A stretch of 64,000 bases of DNA, taken from contig NZ_BAABHJ010000005.1 in assembly GCF_039542035.1 (NCBI RefSeq), positions 1,054,001 through 1,118,000 on the forward strand, written 5' to 3'. The translations under genes and the position numbers were made by a program. The stretch's first letter is position 1, and each line of letters opens with the position of its first letter. Of the stretch, positions 54,206 to 62,551 are shown one piece after another. Source of the DNA: Actinoallomurus liliacearum (lineage in GTDB: Bacteria > Actinomycetota > Actinomycetes > Streptosporangiales > Streptosporangiaceae). The notes under the pieces were generated by a model. It was given only the letters and a program-made list of their open reading frames with translations, did not search any database and was not told the origin of the DNA.

Positions 54206-54762
54206 CCGGCGGTCACGGCCTTCAGCTCGTCGATCGCCTCTCGGATGAGCTCCGACAGGTCCTTCTCGTCGGTTCCGGCGATCCACCGCTCGAACGCGAC
54301 CTTGAAGACGGCGACTCCCGCCTCCGCGGTCAGGCTGGCGGCCAGGTCCGGAACGCCGCGCCGGCGCAGTGCGTCGGCGACGGCGGAGGCGAGTGCCGCG
54401 AGCTTGATCAGCTCGCGCTCGCGCAGCTCCGCGGTCGAGTCGATGACCTTCTGGCGCCGCCGGGAGAACTCGCGGTCCATGAGTACGGAGCCGACGGTCT
54501 CCAGGGCCGCGGTCACCGCGTCGATCGGCGCCGCGGACTCGTGCGCGTCGACGACGGCGCGCACGAGGGACTCCTGCAGGATCTCCGAGCCCGCGAACAG
54601 GACCTCCCGCTTGTCGGCGAAGTGCCGGAAGAAGGTGCGCTCCGTCAGCCCCGCCCGCTTGGCGATCTCCGCCACCGTGGTCTGTTCGTACCCGCGTTCG
54701 CCATAGAGCTCGAAGGCCGCCTGCGCGAGCCGGCCACGAGCGTTCGGCTCCCATCGACCCAT
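54202..54762 (-). CDS. TetR-family transcriptional regulator
   Basis: 186 residues from ATG 54762. The N-terminal HTH is RLAQAAFELYGERGYEQTTVAEIAKRAGLTERTFFRHFADKREVLF. The C-terminal ligand domain is alpha-helical, with the TetR_C-like AVVDAHESAAPIDAVTAALETVGSVL and a closing DLSELIREAIDEL helix. It is divergent from an NAD(P)-dependent oxidoreductase across 122 bp holding two similar dyad sites, suggesting it represses both genes. The ligand is unknown. Confidence 0.92.
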   Translation of the reverse strand: MGRWEPNARGRLAQAAFELYGERGYEQTTVAEIAKRAGLTERTFFRHFADKREVLFAGSEILQESLVRAVVDAHESAAPIDAVTAALETVGSVLMDREFSRRRQKVIDSTAELRERELIKLAALASAVADALRRRGVPDLAASLTAEAGVAVFKVAFERWIAGTDEKDLSELIREAIDELKAVTAG

Positions 54763-54780
54763 GTGCTGATCGTAGCGCGA

Positions 54781-54826
54781 TGACAGCCGCTGACATCGCT
54801 TGCTATGCTGACGACAGTCACTGACA
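54781..54826 (+). promoter_or_regulatory. Twin TetR-type operators flanking a candidate promoter
   Basis: TGACAGCCGCTGACA (54781-54795) and CGACAGTCACTGACA (54812-54826) share the form YGACAGY-C-RCTGACA and are centred 31 bp apart, three helical turns. TGACAG (54781-54786) and TATGCT (54804-54809) with a 17-bp spacer make a plus-strand promoter whose -35 box is inside the first operator. Confidence 0.6.
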
Positions 54827-54884
54827 TCGGTCGGTCTTCGGACACGTCTGTGCCGAGGCCGGCCGACCATTCGGAGGTCTTCTC

Positions 54885-55814
54885 ATGCGCGTATTCGTCA
54901 CCGGAGCGTCCGGCTGGATCGGCTCCGCCGTCGTTCCGGAGCTCATCGGCGCCGGCCACCAGGTCATCGGGCTCGCGCGCTCGGACACGTCGGCCGCCGC
55001 GCTCACCGCGGCCGGAGCGGAGGCGCTCCGCGGCACTCTCGACGATCTGGACGTCCTGCGGGACGCGGCGGCCGCGTCGGACGGCGTGATCCACCTCGCT
55101 TTCAAGCACGACATCGCGTTCTCGGGGGGCTTCGAGGACGCCGCCGACGCGGACCGCCGCGCCGTCGAGGCGTTCGGCGAGGCGCTCGCGGGTTCCGATC
55201 GGCCGTTCGTCCTCGCCTCCGGGCTGCTCGGGCTCCAGCCGGGACAGGTCGTGACGGAAGAGGACGGGCGTGAGCCGGCTCCGGAATCCGTGCCGGCCGG
55301 TCCGCGGGCCCGGTACGAGACCGCGCTCCTGACGCTCTCCCTCGCCTCCCGCGGCGTCCGTTCCTCGGTGCTGCGCCTCCCCCCGACGGTGTACGGCGAC
55401 GGAGATCACGGGTTCATGGCGGCCCTGATCGGCGTCGCCCGCGACAAGGGCGTCGCCGGCTACATCGGCGACGGTTCCAACCGCTGGCCCGCGACGCACC
55501 GGCTCGACGCCGCCCACCTGTTCCGCCTGGCGCTGGAGAACGCCCCGGCGGGATCGGCGCTGCACGCGGTGACCGACGAGGGGGTGCCGATCCGCGAGGT
55601 CGCCGAGGTGATCGGCCGCCACCTCGATCTCCCCGTGGTCTCCGTCTCTCCCGAGGACGCGGGGGAGCACTTCGGCTGGCTGGCGGGCTTCATCGGGGCC
55701 GACGCTCCGGCCTCGAGCGCGCTGACCCGCGAGCTGCTGGGATGGCAGCCGACCCAGCCCGGACTCCTCGACGACCTCGACAAGGGCCACTACTTCCAGA
55801 GCCCGTCCGCCTGA
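54885..55814 (+). CDS. NAD(P)-dependent epimerase/oxidoreductase (extended SDR)
   Basis: 309 residues. The nucleotide loop is VFVTGASGWIGSAVVPELI (residues 3-21), followed by VIGLARSDTSAAAL and GVIHLAFKHD. The extended-SDR Tyr-x3-Lys motif is not clearly kept (PRARYETALLTLSLAS has Tyr but no Lys at +4), so catalysis may differ or be lost; the fold is closest to atypical SDRs. A probable TetR target, divergent from that regulator with twin operators between. The substrate is unknown. Confidence 0.85.
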   Translation: MRVFVTGASGWIGSAVVPELIGAGHQVIGLARSDTSAAALTAAGAEALRGTLDDLDVLRDAAAASDGVIHLAFKHDIAFSGGFEDAADADRRAVEAFGEALAGSDRPFVLASGLLGLQPGQVVTEEDGREPAPESVPAGPRARYETALLTLSLASRGVRSSVLRLPPTVYGDGDHGFMAALIGVARDKGVAGYIGDGSNRWPATHRLDAAHLFRLALENAPAGSALHAVTDEGVPIREVAEVIGRHLDLPVVSVSPEDAGEHFGWLAGFIGADAPASSALTRELLGWQPTQPGLLDDLDKGHYFQSPSA

Positions 55815-55865
55815 CGATCCGGTCCTTCTACCGGTCACCGGCCGGCGCGCTCACCCCGGGCGTCG

Positions 55866-56630
55866 TCAGCCGGTGACCCGGCCGCCCGCGACGTCGACGG
55901 TGATCCCGGTCAGCCACGACGCGTCCTCGGAGGCCAGGAACAGGGCGGTCCGGGCGACGTCGTCACTGGTGCCGATGCGGCCGAGCGGGTGCCCCGCCGC
56001 GACCTTCGCCCGGACCCCGGCGGGCATGCGGGCCTCGACCTTCTCCGTGGCGATGGCCGAGGGCGCGATGCAGTTGACGCGGACCCCGCGCGGCCCGACC
56101 TCGGTGGCGAGGTGGCGCGTGAGCATGACCAAACCGGCGTTGGCCACGCCGTACGCGAGGTTGGCCTGGCTAGGCTGGCGGCCGGCGGCGGAGGACATCG
56201 TCAGGATCGAGCCGCGGCCACGTTCGAGCATGCCCGGCAGGAACGCCTTGATGGTCAGGAACACCGAGGTGAGGTCGGAGTCGAGCACCTCGCGCCAGCG
56301 CTCCTCGGTCAGTTCCGGGGAGGGGACCGGGAAGCCCTGCCCGCCGGCGAAGGCGGCCAGGACGTCGGCCGGGCCGAGCCGCGCCTCCACCTGGTCGCGC
56401 ACGGCGTCGAGCGCGGCGGAGTCGGTCACGTCGGCGGCCACGTCGATCGCGACGCCGCCGTCCTGGGCGATCCCGGCGACCACCCGAGCGAGGGCGTCAG
56501 TGTCGCGGCCGACGGCGCAGACCTTGGCGCCCTGGGCGGCGAACGCCCGGGCGGTCCGCGCGCCGATGCCGCGCGATCCACCGGTGACGACGACGACCTT
56601 GCCGGCGAGGTCGGAGTAGGTGCTGGTCAT
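55866..56630 (-). CDS. Short-chain dehydrogenase/reductase (classical SDR)
   Basis: 254 residues from ATG 56630, with AGGAGACCTCC upstream. The cofactor loop is VVVVTGGSRGIGARTARAFA. The expected NAG is replaced by FAGGQG; the active Ser is in ILTMSSAAGR, and the catalytic pair position reads LAYGVANAGLVMLTRHLA, with Tyr but Asn-Ala in place of YxxxK (Lys missing). It is therefore probably a divergent or non-canonical SDR. It shares its strand with the membrane-protein gene 35 bp upstream and may be in the same MarR-controlled operon. Confidence 0.85.
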   Translation of the reverse strand: MTSTYSDLAGKVVVVTGGSRGIGARTARAFAAQGAKVCAVGRDTDALARVVAGIAQDGGVAIDVAADVTDSAALDAVRDQVEARLGPADVLAAFAGGQGFPVPSPELTEERWREVLDSDLTSVFLTIKAFLPGMLERGRGSILTMSSAAGRQPSQANLAYGVANAGLVMLTRHLATEVGPRGVRVNCIAPSAIATEKVEARMPAGVRAKVAAGHPLGRIGTSDDVARTALFLASEDASWLTGITVDVAGGRVTG

Positions 56631-56665
56631 GGAGGTCTCCTCGGTGTTCGGTCCGGTCCGGGTTC

Positions 56666-57352
56666 TCACTGATGGCGGGAGGGCCGCGTCCGCGGCAGCA
56701 GGGCGGCAACGGCCACGAGCCACACGGTGCCGCCGAAGCGGACCACCGGCAGCAGGAAGCCGAAGGGGGAGGCCAGGAGGGTCAGCAGGGCGACCATCCC
56801 GACGGCGGCCAGGACGAGCCCCGTCCAGGTCACCGCGCGCGGCAGCAGGCCCGCGAGCAGGCCCGTCACCGAGATCCCGGCGGCGAGCAGGGCGAACATC
56901 GCCACGAAGGCCGGACCGCCGGCCACGAACCCCAGGTCGGCGAGGGCACGGGCGAGCGCGGGGTCGGTCTCGACGCGGCCGCCGGTCCAGGTGAACATCC
57001 CGCTCAGGCTGAGCGCGCCGGCGGCGGACACGCCGCCGACCAGGGTGATCGCCGAGCCCGGCGCGGTGATGCCCAGCGCCCGCAGCCGCCGGTAGAGCAC
57101 CGCCGCGGTGAGGGCGAGGGGCACCGCCGAGGCGACCAGCAGGAAGGCCCCGACCTTGATCGTGGTGCCGTGCGACCGGGCGTACTCCAGGACCGCGAGG
57201 CCGGAGGCGTCCGGGTGCGGTGTGGCCCGGTTGGCGACGACGTAGGCGATGGTCAGCCCGGCGAACGCGAGCACGGGGGCGAGCAGGGGGGGCCCGGACT
57301 GCGGGCGGCGGCCCGGGGCCTTCACGCCAGGGGCGGCGGAGACGGTCGACAT
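56666..57352 (-). CDS. Six/seven-TM membrane protein, unrecognised
   Basis: 228 residues from ATG 57352, with GAGGAGAAG upstream. Hydrophobic helices include LLAPVLAFAGLTIAYVVAN, VGAFLLVASAVPLALTAAVLY, GSAITLVGGVSAAGALSLSG and TWTGLVLAAVGMVALLTLLA. It resembles actinobacterial DUF4386-like proteins in size and layout, but I cannot confirm the family. It is divergent from a MarR regulator with overlapping promoters and is probably under its control. The SDR gene follows 35 bp downstream. Confidence 0.72.
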   Translation of the reverse strand: MSTVSAAPGVKAPGRRPQSGPPLLAPVLAFAGLTIAYVVANRATPHPDASGLAVLEYARSHGTTIKVGAFLLVASAVPLALTAAVLYRRLRALGITAPGSAITLVGGVSAAGALSLSGMFTWTGGRVETDPALARALADLGFVAGGPAFVAMFALLAAGISVTGLLAGLLPRAVTWTGLVLAAVGMVALLTLLASPFGFLLPVVRFGGTVWLVAVAALLPRTRPSRHQ

Positions 57353-57385
57353 CTCTTCTCCTCGGTCAGAAATCGTGTACGTCAG

Positions 57386-57424
57386 ATAATGATTACAGAT
57401 CAGAACGATTGTCAAACGTATACA
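57386..57424. promoter_or_regulatory. Overlapping divergent promoters of the MarR locus
   Basis: Minus strand: TTGACA (57415-57410) and CATTAT (57391-57386) with an 18-bp spacer drive the membrane-protein gene. Plus strand: a -10-like TATACA (57419-57424) lies eight bases before the MarR ATG, implying a nearly leaderless transcript. The 70-bp region is distinctly AT-rich for this genome. One bound MarR dimer could block both promoters. Confidence 0.5.
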
Positions 57425-57432
57425 GTGTCGCC

Positions 57433-57915
57433 ATGAGCACGAACCAGCAGACCGACCGCTCCAGGAACCAGGGGGGCGCCGCCTTCCTGCTGGCTCAGCT
57501 CGGGGCGCACGCCGCGCGGGCGTTCGCCGAGCGGATCGCCTCGCTGGACCTGACACCCCCGCAGGCGGGGCTCCTCCGGATGCTGGCCGCGACGCCCGGC
57601 CGCAGCCAGCGCCGGCTCGCCGAGGACCTCGGGATGCCGCCGAGCCGCTTCGTGCCGTTCGCCGACGAGCTGGAGGGACGCGGCCTGATCGAGCGGCGCA
57701 AGAACCCCGACGACCGGCGGTCGCACGCGCTCTACCTGACCGAACGGGGCGTCGAGCTGCTGGCCGAGCTGCGCGAGGTGGGCGCCGCGCACGAGCGCGA
57801 CGTCTGCGCGGCGCTCTCCTCCGACGAGCACCGGCAGCTGACCGTGCTGCTCCGGCGCGTCGCCGAACAGCAGGGACTCACGCCGGGAGTGCACCCCGGC
57901 TACCGCTCGTCCTGA
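57433..57915 (+). CDS. MarR-family transcriptional regulator
   Basis: 160 residues. The winged-helix core reads LTPPQAGLLRMLAATPGRSQRRLAEDLGMPPSRFVPFADELEGRGLIERRKNPDDRRSHALYLTERG, with the wing DDRRSHAL typical of MarR. No cysteine lies near the DNA-binding domain; a single Cys is in ERDVCAALSSDE, so redox sensing is uncertain. It is divergent from the membrane-protein/SDR genes and has no visible ribosome-binding site, in keeping with leaderless initiation. Confidence 0.92.
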   Translation: MSTNQQTDRSRNQGGAAFLLAQLGAHAARAFAERIASLDLTPPQAGLLRMLAATPGRSQRRLAEDLGMPPSRFVPFADELEGRGLIERRKNPDDRRSHALYLTERGVELLAELREVGAAHERDVCAALSSDEHRQLTVLLRRVAEQQGLTPGVHPGYRSS

Positions 57916-58042
57916 CGTGGTCGCCGGGCCCGGACGGCGCGCCCTCCGGGTGCGCGGGGAGCGCCCGACCGGGGCGTTTGCCGCGTGCCGGTCCGGGGGC
58001 TAGCGTCGTGCGGGTGCGATGACGGCTCGGGGAGGGCGGCGA

Positions 58043-59323
58043 GTGAGACGGACCGGTGGCCTGCGGCTCCTGTCCGCAGTGGCCGCGATCACGGCGGTGG
58101 CCGCCGCGGCGGCGTGCGGCGGATCGTCGGCCCGCTCCGACGACGGGCCGACGCGGCGCGGTTCGGCGGCCGCCCGCACCATCCCCAGCCCCACTCCCAC
58201 CCCCGACCCGGTCGCGGCGCTGGTCCGGCGGATGAGCACGGCGGACAAGGTCGGCCAGCTGTTCATCCCGACCGTCCAGGGCACCACCGCCGCCACCGGC
58301 GCCGCGATGGTCGCGAAGTACCACCCCGGCGGCGTCATCTACTTCCCGAACAACCTGCGCACGGCGCGGCAGACGGCGACGCTGTCCAACGGCCTGCAGC
58401 GTGCGGCGGCGAAGGACGGCGGCGTTCCGCTGCTCATCGGCACCGACGAGGAGCAGGGCATCGTCTCCCGCCTGCCGTACATCACCCGGTTCCCCACCAA
58501 CAAGGCGCTCGCGTCGACCAAGAACCCCGATGACGACGTGCGCACGGCGGCACGGGTCACCGGCGAGGAGCTGCGCGCGGTCGGCATCAACCAGGACTTC
58601 GCGCCGGTCGCCGACGTCAACGTCAACCCCCGCAACCCGGTGATCGGCGTACGGTCGTTCGGCGCCGATCCCAAGGAGGTCGCCCATCTCGTCGGCGTCG
58701 CGGTCGACGCCTACCGGGCGACCGGGATCGTGGCGACGGTCAAGCACTTCCCCGGGCACGGCGACACCGCGACCGACAGTCACACCGGCCTGCCGGTGAT
58801 CAAGCACTCCATGGCGACGTGGGAGCGCCTCGACGCGCCGCCGTTCCAGACCGCCATCGCCCACCACATCGACATGATCATGACCGCGCACATCGTCGTC
58901 CCCGGCCTGGACAAGTCCGGCGACCCGGCGACCATGTCCAAGACGGTGCTGACGGGCCTGCTCCGCGACAAGCTCGGTTACGACGGGGTCGTGGTGACCG
59001 ACTCGCTGAGCATGGCGGGCGCGACGATGAAGTACGGCGCGCCGGAGGCGGCGGTGCGGGCCGTTCAGGCCGGCGCGGACATGCTCCTGATGCCGCCGCG
59101 GCTGGACGGTGCCTACCGCGCCGTGCTCACGGCGGTGCGGTCGGGCCGGATCCCGCAGAGCCGCCTCGACCAGGCGGTCACCCGCATCCTGCGGATGAAG
59201 CAGGACCGGGGGATCCTCCGCTCACCGTACGTCGACGCGTCCCGCGCCGCCGACATCGTGGGTTCGGCGGAGCACCGGGCGGCCGCGCGGAAGGTCGCGG
59301 CGCACATCCGCGCGGGCCGCTGA
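58043..59323 (+). CDS. GH3 beta-N-acetylhexosaminidase lipoprotein (NagZ-like)
   Basis: About 426 residues from GTG 58043, with GGGGAGGG upstream; ATG 58019 would add eight. A signal peptide ends in a lipobox-like AAAAC. The GH3 N-domain has VGQLFIPTVQG, LIGTDEEQGIVSRLP, the substrate motif KHFPGHGDTATDSHTGLPVI (with the conserved KHFPGHG, around 234) and the nucleophile Asp in GVVVTDSLSMAGA. The His-Asp pair of NagZ enzymes is present. It should release GlcNAc from peptidoglycan fragments outside the membrane. A second, longer paralogue follows. Confidence 0.92.
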   Translation: MRRTGGLRLLSAVAAITAVAAAAACGGSSARSDDGPTRRGSAAARTIPSPTPTPDPVAALVRRMSTADKVGQLFIPTVQGTTAATGAAMVAKYHPGGVIYFPNNLRTARQTATLSNGLQRAAAKDGGVPLLIGTDEEQGIVSRLPYITRFPTNKALASTKNPDDDVRTAARVTGEELRAVGINQDFAPVADVNVNPRNPVIGVRSFGADPKEVAHLVGVAVDAYRATGIVATVKHFPGHGDTATDSHTGLPVIKHSMATWERLDAPPFQTAIAHHIDMIMTAHIVVPGLDKSGDPATMSKTVLTGLLRDKLGYDGVVVTDSLSMAGATMKYGAPEAAVRAVQAGADMLLMPPRLDGAYRAVLTAVRSGRIPQSRLDQAVTRILRMKQDRGILRSPYVDASRAADIVGSAEHRAAARKVAAHIRAGR

Positions 59324-59345
59324 CCAGCGGATCGGCAGCCGACCG

Positions 59346-59375
59346 TTGACGCGCGTCCATTCGCGTGACTAAGTT
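59346..59375 (+). promoter_or_regulatory. Candidate promoter of the second hexosaminidase gene
   Basis: TTGACG (59346-59351) and TAAGTT (59370-59375) with an 18-bp spacer, about 70 bp before ATG 59445. Just downstream, ACTGGTCAT matches one half of a DasR-type site but has no inverted partner. Confidence 0.42.
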
Positions 59376-59444
59376 TCGCTCTGCCGGTTTCGACTGGTCA
59401 TTTTCTTACAGATTCGTATTCGGGGGCGGACGGAAGGAGTCTGG

Positions 59445-61277
59445 ATGTCCCGTCGCCGACGGCTCGCCGCGATCAGTACGGCGTCAATGGTGGCGATCGC
59501 GGGTCTGGGTGCGGGAACCGCCCAGGCCGCGTCCTCGCCCGGCAAGGACCAGAGCGTCCTGCGGATCCTCCACAAGATGACGCTGGAGGAGAAGGTCGCC
59601 CAGCTGTTCGTCCTGCAGGTGTACGGCACCAGCGCCGACACCACGGACCCGGCCGCCGTCGCGGCCAACCAGAAGCTGTACGGGGTGAACAACGCCGCGC
59701 AGCTCATCGACAAGTACCACCCGGGCGGGATCATCTACTACTCCGTGGATCCGCCCAACCTCGCGAGCCCGCAGCAGGTCGCGCACCTGTCCAACGGGAT
59801 CCAGCAGGCGGCGATGCGCCAGCGGGTGCCGATTCCGATGACGATCGTCACGGACCAGGAGCAGGGCAGCGTGGTGACCCGGGTCCCGGCGCCGTTCACC
59901 CAGTTCCCCGGCAGCCAGGCCCTCGGGGCCGGACGCCGGCCCAAGGACGCGTACGAGACCTCGAAGATCACCGGGCAGGAGCTGCGGGCGATCGGCATCA
60001 ACACCGACTACGCCCCCGACGCCGACGTCAACACCAACCCGGCCAACCCCGTGATCGGCGTACGGTCCTTCGGCTCCGACCCGCAGCTGGTCTCGAAGTT
60101 CGTGGCGGCCGAGGTCGACGGCTACCAGGCCGCGGGCGTCATCCCGACGGCCAAGCACTTCCCGGGCCACGGTGACGCCGCCACCGACAGCCACACCGGC
60201 GTGCCGGTCATCAACCACACCCGCGAGCAGTGGGAGAAGCTCGACATGCCGCCCTTCAAGGCGGCCATCGCGCACGGCATCGACTCGATCATGACGGCGC
60301 ACATCGTCGTCCCGGCGCTGGACCCGTCCGGCGACCCGGCGACGCTGTCCAAGCCGATCCTCACCGGCATCCTGCGGAACGAGCTGCACTTCAAGGGCGT
60401 CATCGCCACCGACGCCCTCGGCATGCAGGGCGTCCGCGACAAGTACGGCGACGACCGCGTGCCGGTCCTCGCCATCAAGGCGGGCGCGGACGAGCTGGAG
60501 AAGCCGCCGACGGACGCGAAGGGCAACGGCCTGTTCGACCTGCAGCTCAACTCCGTGATCAACGCGGTGAAGGGCGGCGAGCTGACCGAGTCCCGGATCG
60601 ACGAGTCGGTCTACCGGCTTCTCGAGGTCAAGAAGAAGCACCGCCTGTTCACGAACCCGTACGTCGACGAGAGCAAGGTCGCCCAGAAGGTCGGCACGCC
60701 GGCGCACCTCGCCACCGAGCAGCGGGTCACCGACCGCACCATCACGCTGGTCAAGAACGACGCGCTGCCGCTGAAGAAGGACGGCCGCAAGGTCCTCGTG
60801 ACCGGCTACGGCGTCGCGACGACCCAGACGCTCGCCGACGACATCCACAAGCGGGGCCCGGCCACGACCGTCTACCAGACCGGCACGAGCCCGTCGCAGG
60901 CGACGATCGACCAGGCCGTGGCCAAGGCGAAGGACAACGATCTCGTCGTCGTCACCACCAACCGCGCCTGGGACGTCTCGACCGAGTCGGGTCACAACGG
61001 TCCGGGTCAGGCCAACCTCGTCAAGGCCCTCGTGGCCACCGGCAAGCCGGTCATCGTGGCGGCGGTGCGCGACGCGTACGACATCGGCTACTTCCCCGAG
61101 GCGAAGAACTACCTGGCCACCTACGGCTACACGCCGGCGACGCTCGAGTCGCTGACCAAGGTGCTGTTCGGTGAGATCAGCCCCCAGGGGAAGCTGCCCG
61201 TCATGGTCCCCGTCGCGGGCGACCCGACCAAGACCCTGTACCCCTTCGGAACCGGGCTGACCTTCCACAAGAAGTAA
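59445..61277 (+). CDS. Secreted GH3 beta-N-acetylhexosaminidase, two-domain form
   Basis: 610 residues from ATG 59445, with GGAAGGAG upstream. A Sec signal peptide (MSRRRRLAAISTASMVAIAG) is cleaved near AQA. The catalytic domain has VAQLFVLQVYG, IVTDQEQGSVVTRVP, AKHFPGHGDAATDSHTGVPVI and GVIATDALGMQGV. From about residue 430 a GH3 C-terminal domain follows (LVKNDALPLKKDGRKVLVTGYG, then ALVATGKPVIVAAVRDAYDIGYFP). Unlike its neighbour, it is free rather than lipid-anchored and has the extra domain. It probably acts on released muropeptides or chitooligosaccharides. Confidence 0.93.
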   Translation: MSRRRRLAAISTASMVAIAGLGAGTAQAASSPGKDQSVLRILHKMTLEEKVAQLFVLQVYGTSADTTDPAAVAANQKLYGVNNAAQLIDKYHPGGIIYYSVDPPNLASPQQVAHLSNGIQQAAMRQRVPIPMTIVTDQEQGSVVTRVPAPFTQFPGSQALGAGRRPKDAYETSKITGQELRAIGINTDYAPDADVNTNPANPVIGVRSFGSDPQLVSKFVAAEVDGYQAAGVIPTAKHFPGHGDAATDSHTGVPVINHTREQWEKLDMPPFKAAIAHGIDSIMTAHIVVPALDPSGDPATLSKPILTGILRNELHFKGVIATDALGMQGVRDKYGDDRVPVLAIKAGADELEKPPTDAKGNGLFDLQLNSVINAVKGGELTESRIDESVYRLLEVKKKHRLFTNPYVDESKVAQKVGTPAHLATEQRVTDRTITLVKNDALPLKKDGRKVLVTGYGVATTQTLADDIHKRGPATTVYQTGTSPSQATIDQAVAKAKDNDLVVVTTNRAWDVSTESGHNGPGQANLVKALVATGKPVIVAAVRDAYDIGYFPEAKNYLATYGYTPATLESLTKVLFGEISPQGKLPVMVPVAGDPTKTLYPFGTGLTFHKK

Positions 61278-61354
61278 GAGAACCCGGCCGGTGTGCCCGC
61301 CTCATCGATGTCCGGATCGATGAGGCGGCACCTGGACCGGCCGACCCCCGTACG

Positions 61355-61397
61355 GAGCGTGGGACGGCGAGACCCCGCCGGTCGCCGTCCCACGCTC
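61355..61397. terminator. 16-bp hairpin between convergent genes
   Basis: GAGCGTGGGACGGCGA and its exact complement enclose an 11-nt loop. It lies 77 bp after the hexosaminidase stop and 53 bp after the end of the convergent kinase gene, so it can stop transcription from both sides. Confidence 0.87.
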
Positions 61398-61450
61398 TCA
61401 GAGAATCCTCGCCCGAACCCGCCGCCGCGTAAAGGCGATCGCGTCGGGAC

Positions 61451-62461
61451 TCAGTCGCGGCCCGCGCGGCGGAGGGCCAGGCGGGTGGCGCCGAGGGTGC
61501 CGTCGTCGGCCACGGACGCCTCGACGCCGAACCGCTCGCACAGCCCGGCGCGTACGGCCTCGGCGACCGGCCCCTCCTCGAGCAGCGAACCGGCCACGAC
61601 GACGCCCGGACCGGAATCCCCGCACCGAGCGGTGCCGATGATCTCCTCCAGCGTCGGGCGCACGGCGTCGACGTCGGCGAGCAGCCACCGTGCGGCCTCC
61701 GTGACGATCCGCAGCGCCACCTCGTCGCCCGCGGTGGCCGCGGCGGTCACCAGGGGAGCCGCACGGCCGAGCCCGGCGGGCGGCCCGCCGTACACCTCCT
61801 TCAGCACCGCCTGGGGCAGCGCGGCACCAGAAGACATCGCGGCCGCGCCGGTGTCGCCGGAGCCGAGGGTCAGGGCCTTCAGATCGACGTCGGCGAGGAG
61901 CGGGCCGGCGGCCTCGCCGAGCAGCAGCCTCGGCACGCTCTCGGCCAGGGTGGTGGGCGCGCCGCGCCCGTCGTAGGCGCGCAGAGCCGCGCGGACCGCC
62001 TCGACGCCGATCCACACCCCTGAGCCCTCGTCGCCGACCAGCCACCCGTAGCCGTCGGCGCGGCGTACCACCTCGCCGTCGTCGACCACGGCGGCGCCCG
62101 CTCCGGTGCCGGCGAAGACCACGAGCCCGGCGTGCGCCGGGCTCCCGGCGGCGAACGCCACCGCGATGTCGGTGACCACCTCCGGCTCGCCGGGGAGGCC
62201 CAGCGCCCGCCACGCGGCGTTCGCGGCGGCGACCGCTTTCGGTCGTCCGGCCGCGCCGGCCCCGGCGATCCCGAAAACGCCGCCTACCACCCGTAGCGGG
62301 TCCAGGTCCCCCAGAGCGGAACCGACGGCCCTGGTCAGAGCGTCGGCCGGATCGGCGCTGGAGTTAGGATTGGCGCCAGGACCACGGCCACGACCAGCGA
62401 CAACACCGTCGAGAGTGACGATCGTGGCACGAGTGTTGGTGCCGCCGGCATCCACTCCCAC
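61451..62461 (-). CDS. N-acetylglucosamine kinase-like (BadF/BadG/BcrA ATPase family)
   Basis: About 336 residues from GTG 62461 (GGAGAGG 10 nt upstream); ATG 62509 would add 16 residues without a ribosome-binding site. The phosphate-1 loop is VGVDAGGTNTRATIV, the adenosine/phosphate-2 region is VVFAGTGAGAAVV, followed by GWLVGDEGSGVWIGVEAVRAAL. GVFGIAGAG and VVVAGSLLEEG are further ASKHA landmarks. It is divergent from rpiR-murQ, so it probably phosphorylates GlcNAc or MurNAc released by the two hexosaminidases. The exact sugar is not decidable here. Confidence 0.88.
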   Translation of the reverse strand: MGVDAGGTNTRATIVTLDGVVAGRGRGPGANPNSSADPADALTRAVGSALGDLDPLRVVGGVFGIAGAGAAGRPKAVAAANAAWRALGLPGEPEVVTDIAVAFAAGSPAHAGLVVFAGTGAGAAVVDDGEVVRRADGYGWLVGDEGSGVWIGVEAVRAALRAYDGRGAPTTLAESVPRLLLGEAAGPLLADVDLKALTLGSGDTGAAAMSSGAALPQAVLKEVYGGPPAGLGRAAPLVTAAATAGDEVALRIVTEAARWLLADVDAVRPTLEEIIGTARCGDSGPGVVVAGSLLEEGPVAEAVRAGLCERFGVEASVADDGTLGATRLALRRAGRD

Positions 62462-62515
62462 GACATACGGGCCTCTCCAATTGGAACACACACTGTGACC
62501 GTAGAACATGGCATA

Positions 62516-62548
62516 TTGACAGGGAACGGTTTTCGTCGGAAAATTTCC
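62516..62548 (+). promoter_or_regulatory. Leaderless rpiR promoter with overlapping operator
   Basis: TTGACA (62516-62521), a 17-bp spacer and GAAAAT (62539-62544) lie so close to ATG 62552 that transcription should begin at the start codon. The dyad GGAAA-A-TTTCC (62538-62548) covers the -10 box. No Shine-Dalgarno precedes the ATG. Confidence 0.55.
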
Positions 62549-62551
62549 TGC

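Noticed and set aside
59390..59400. DasR-type site before the second hexosaminidase gene
   Set aside because: Only one half-site (ACTGGTCAT) is present, with no inverted partner; kept as a remark, not called as an operator.
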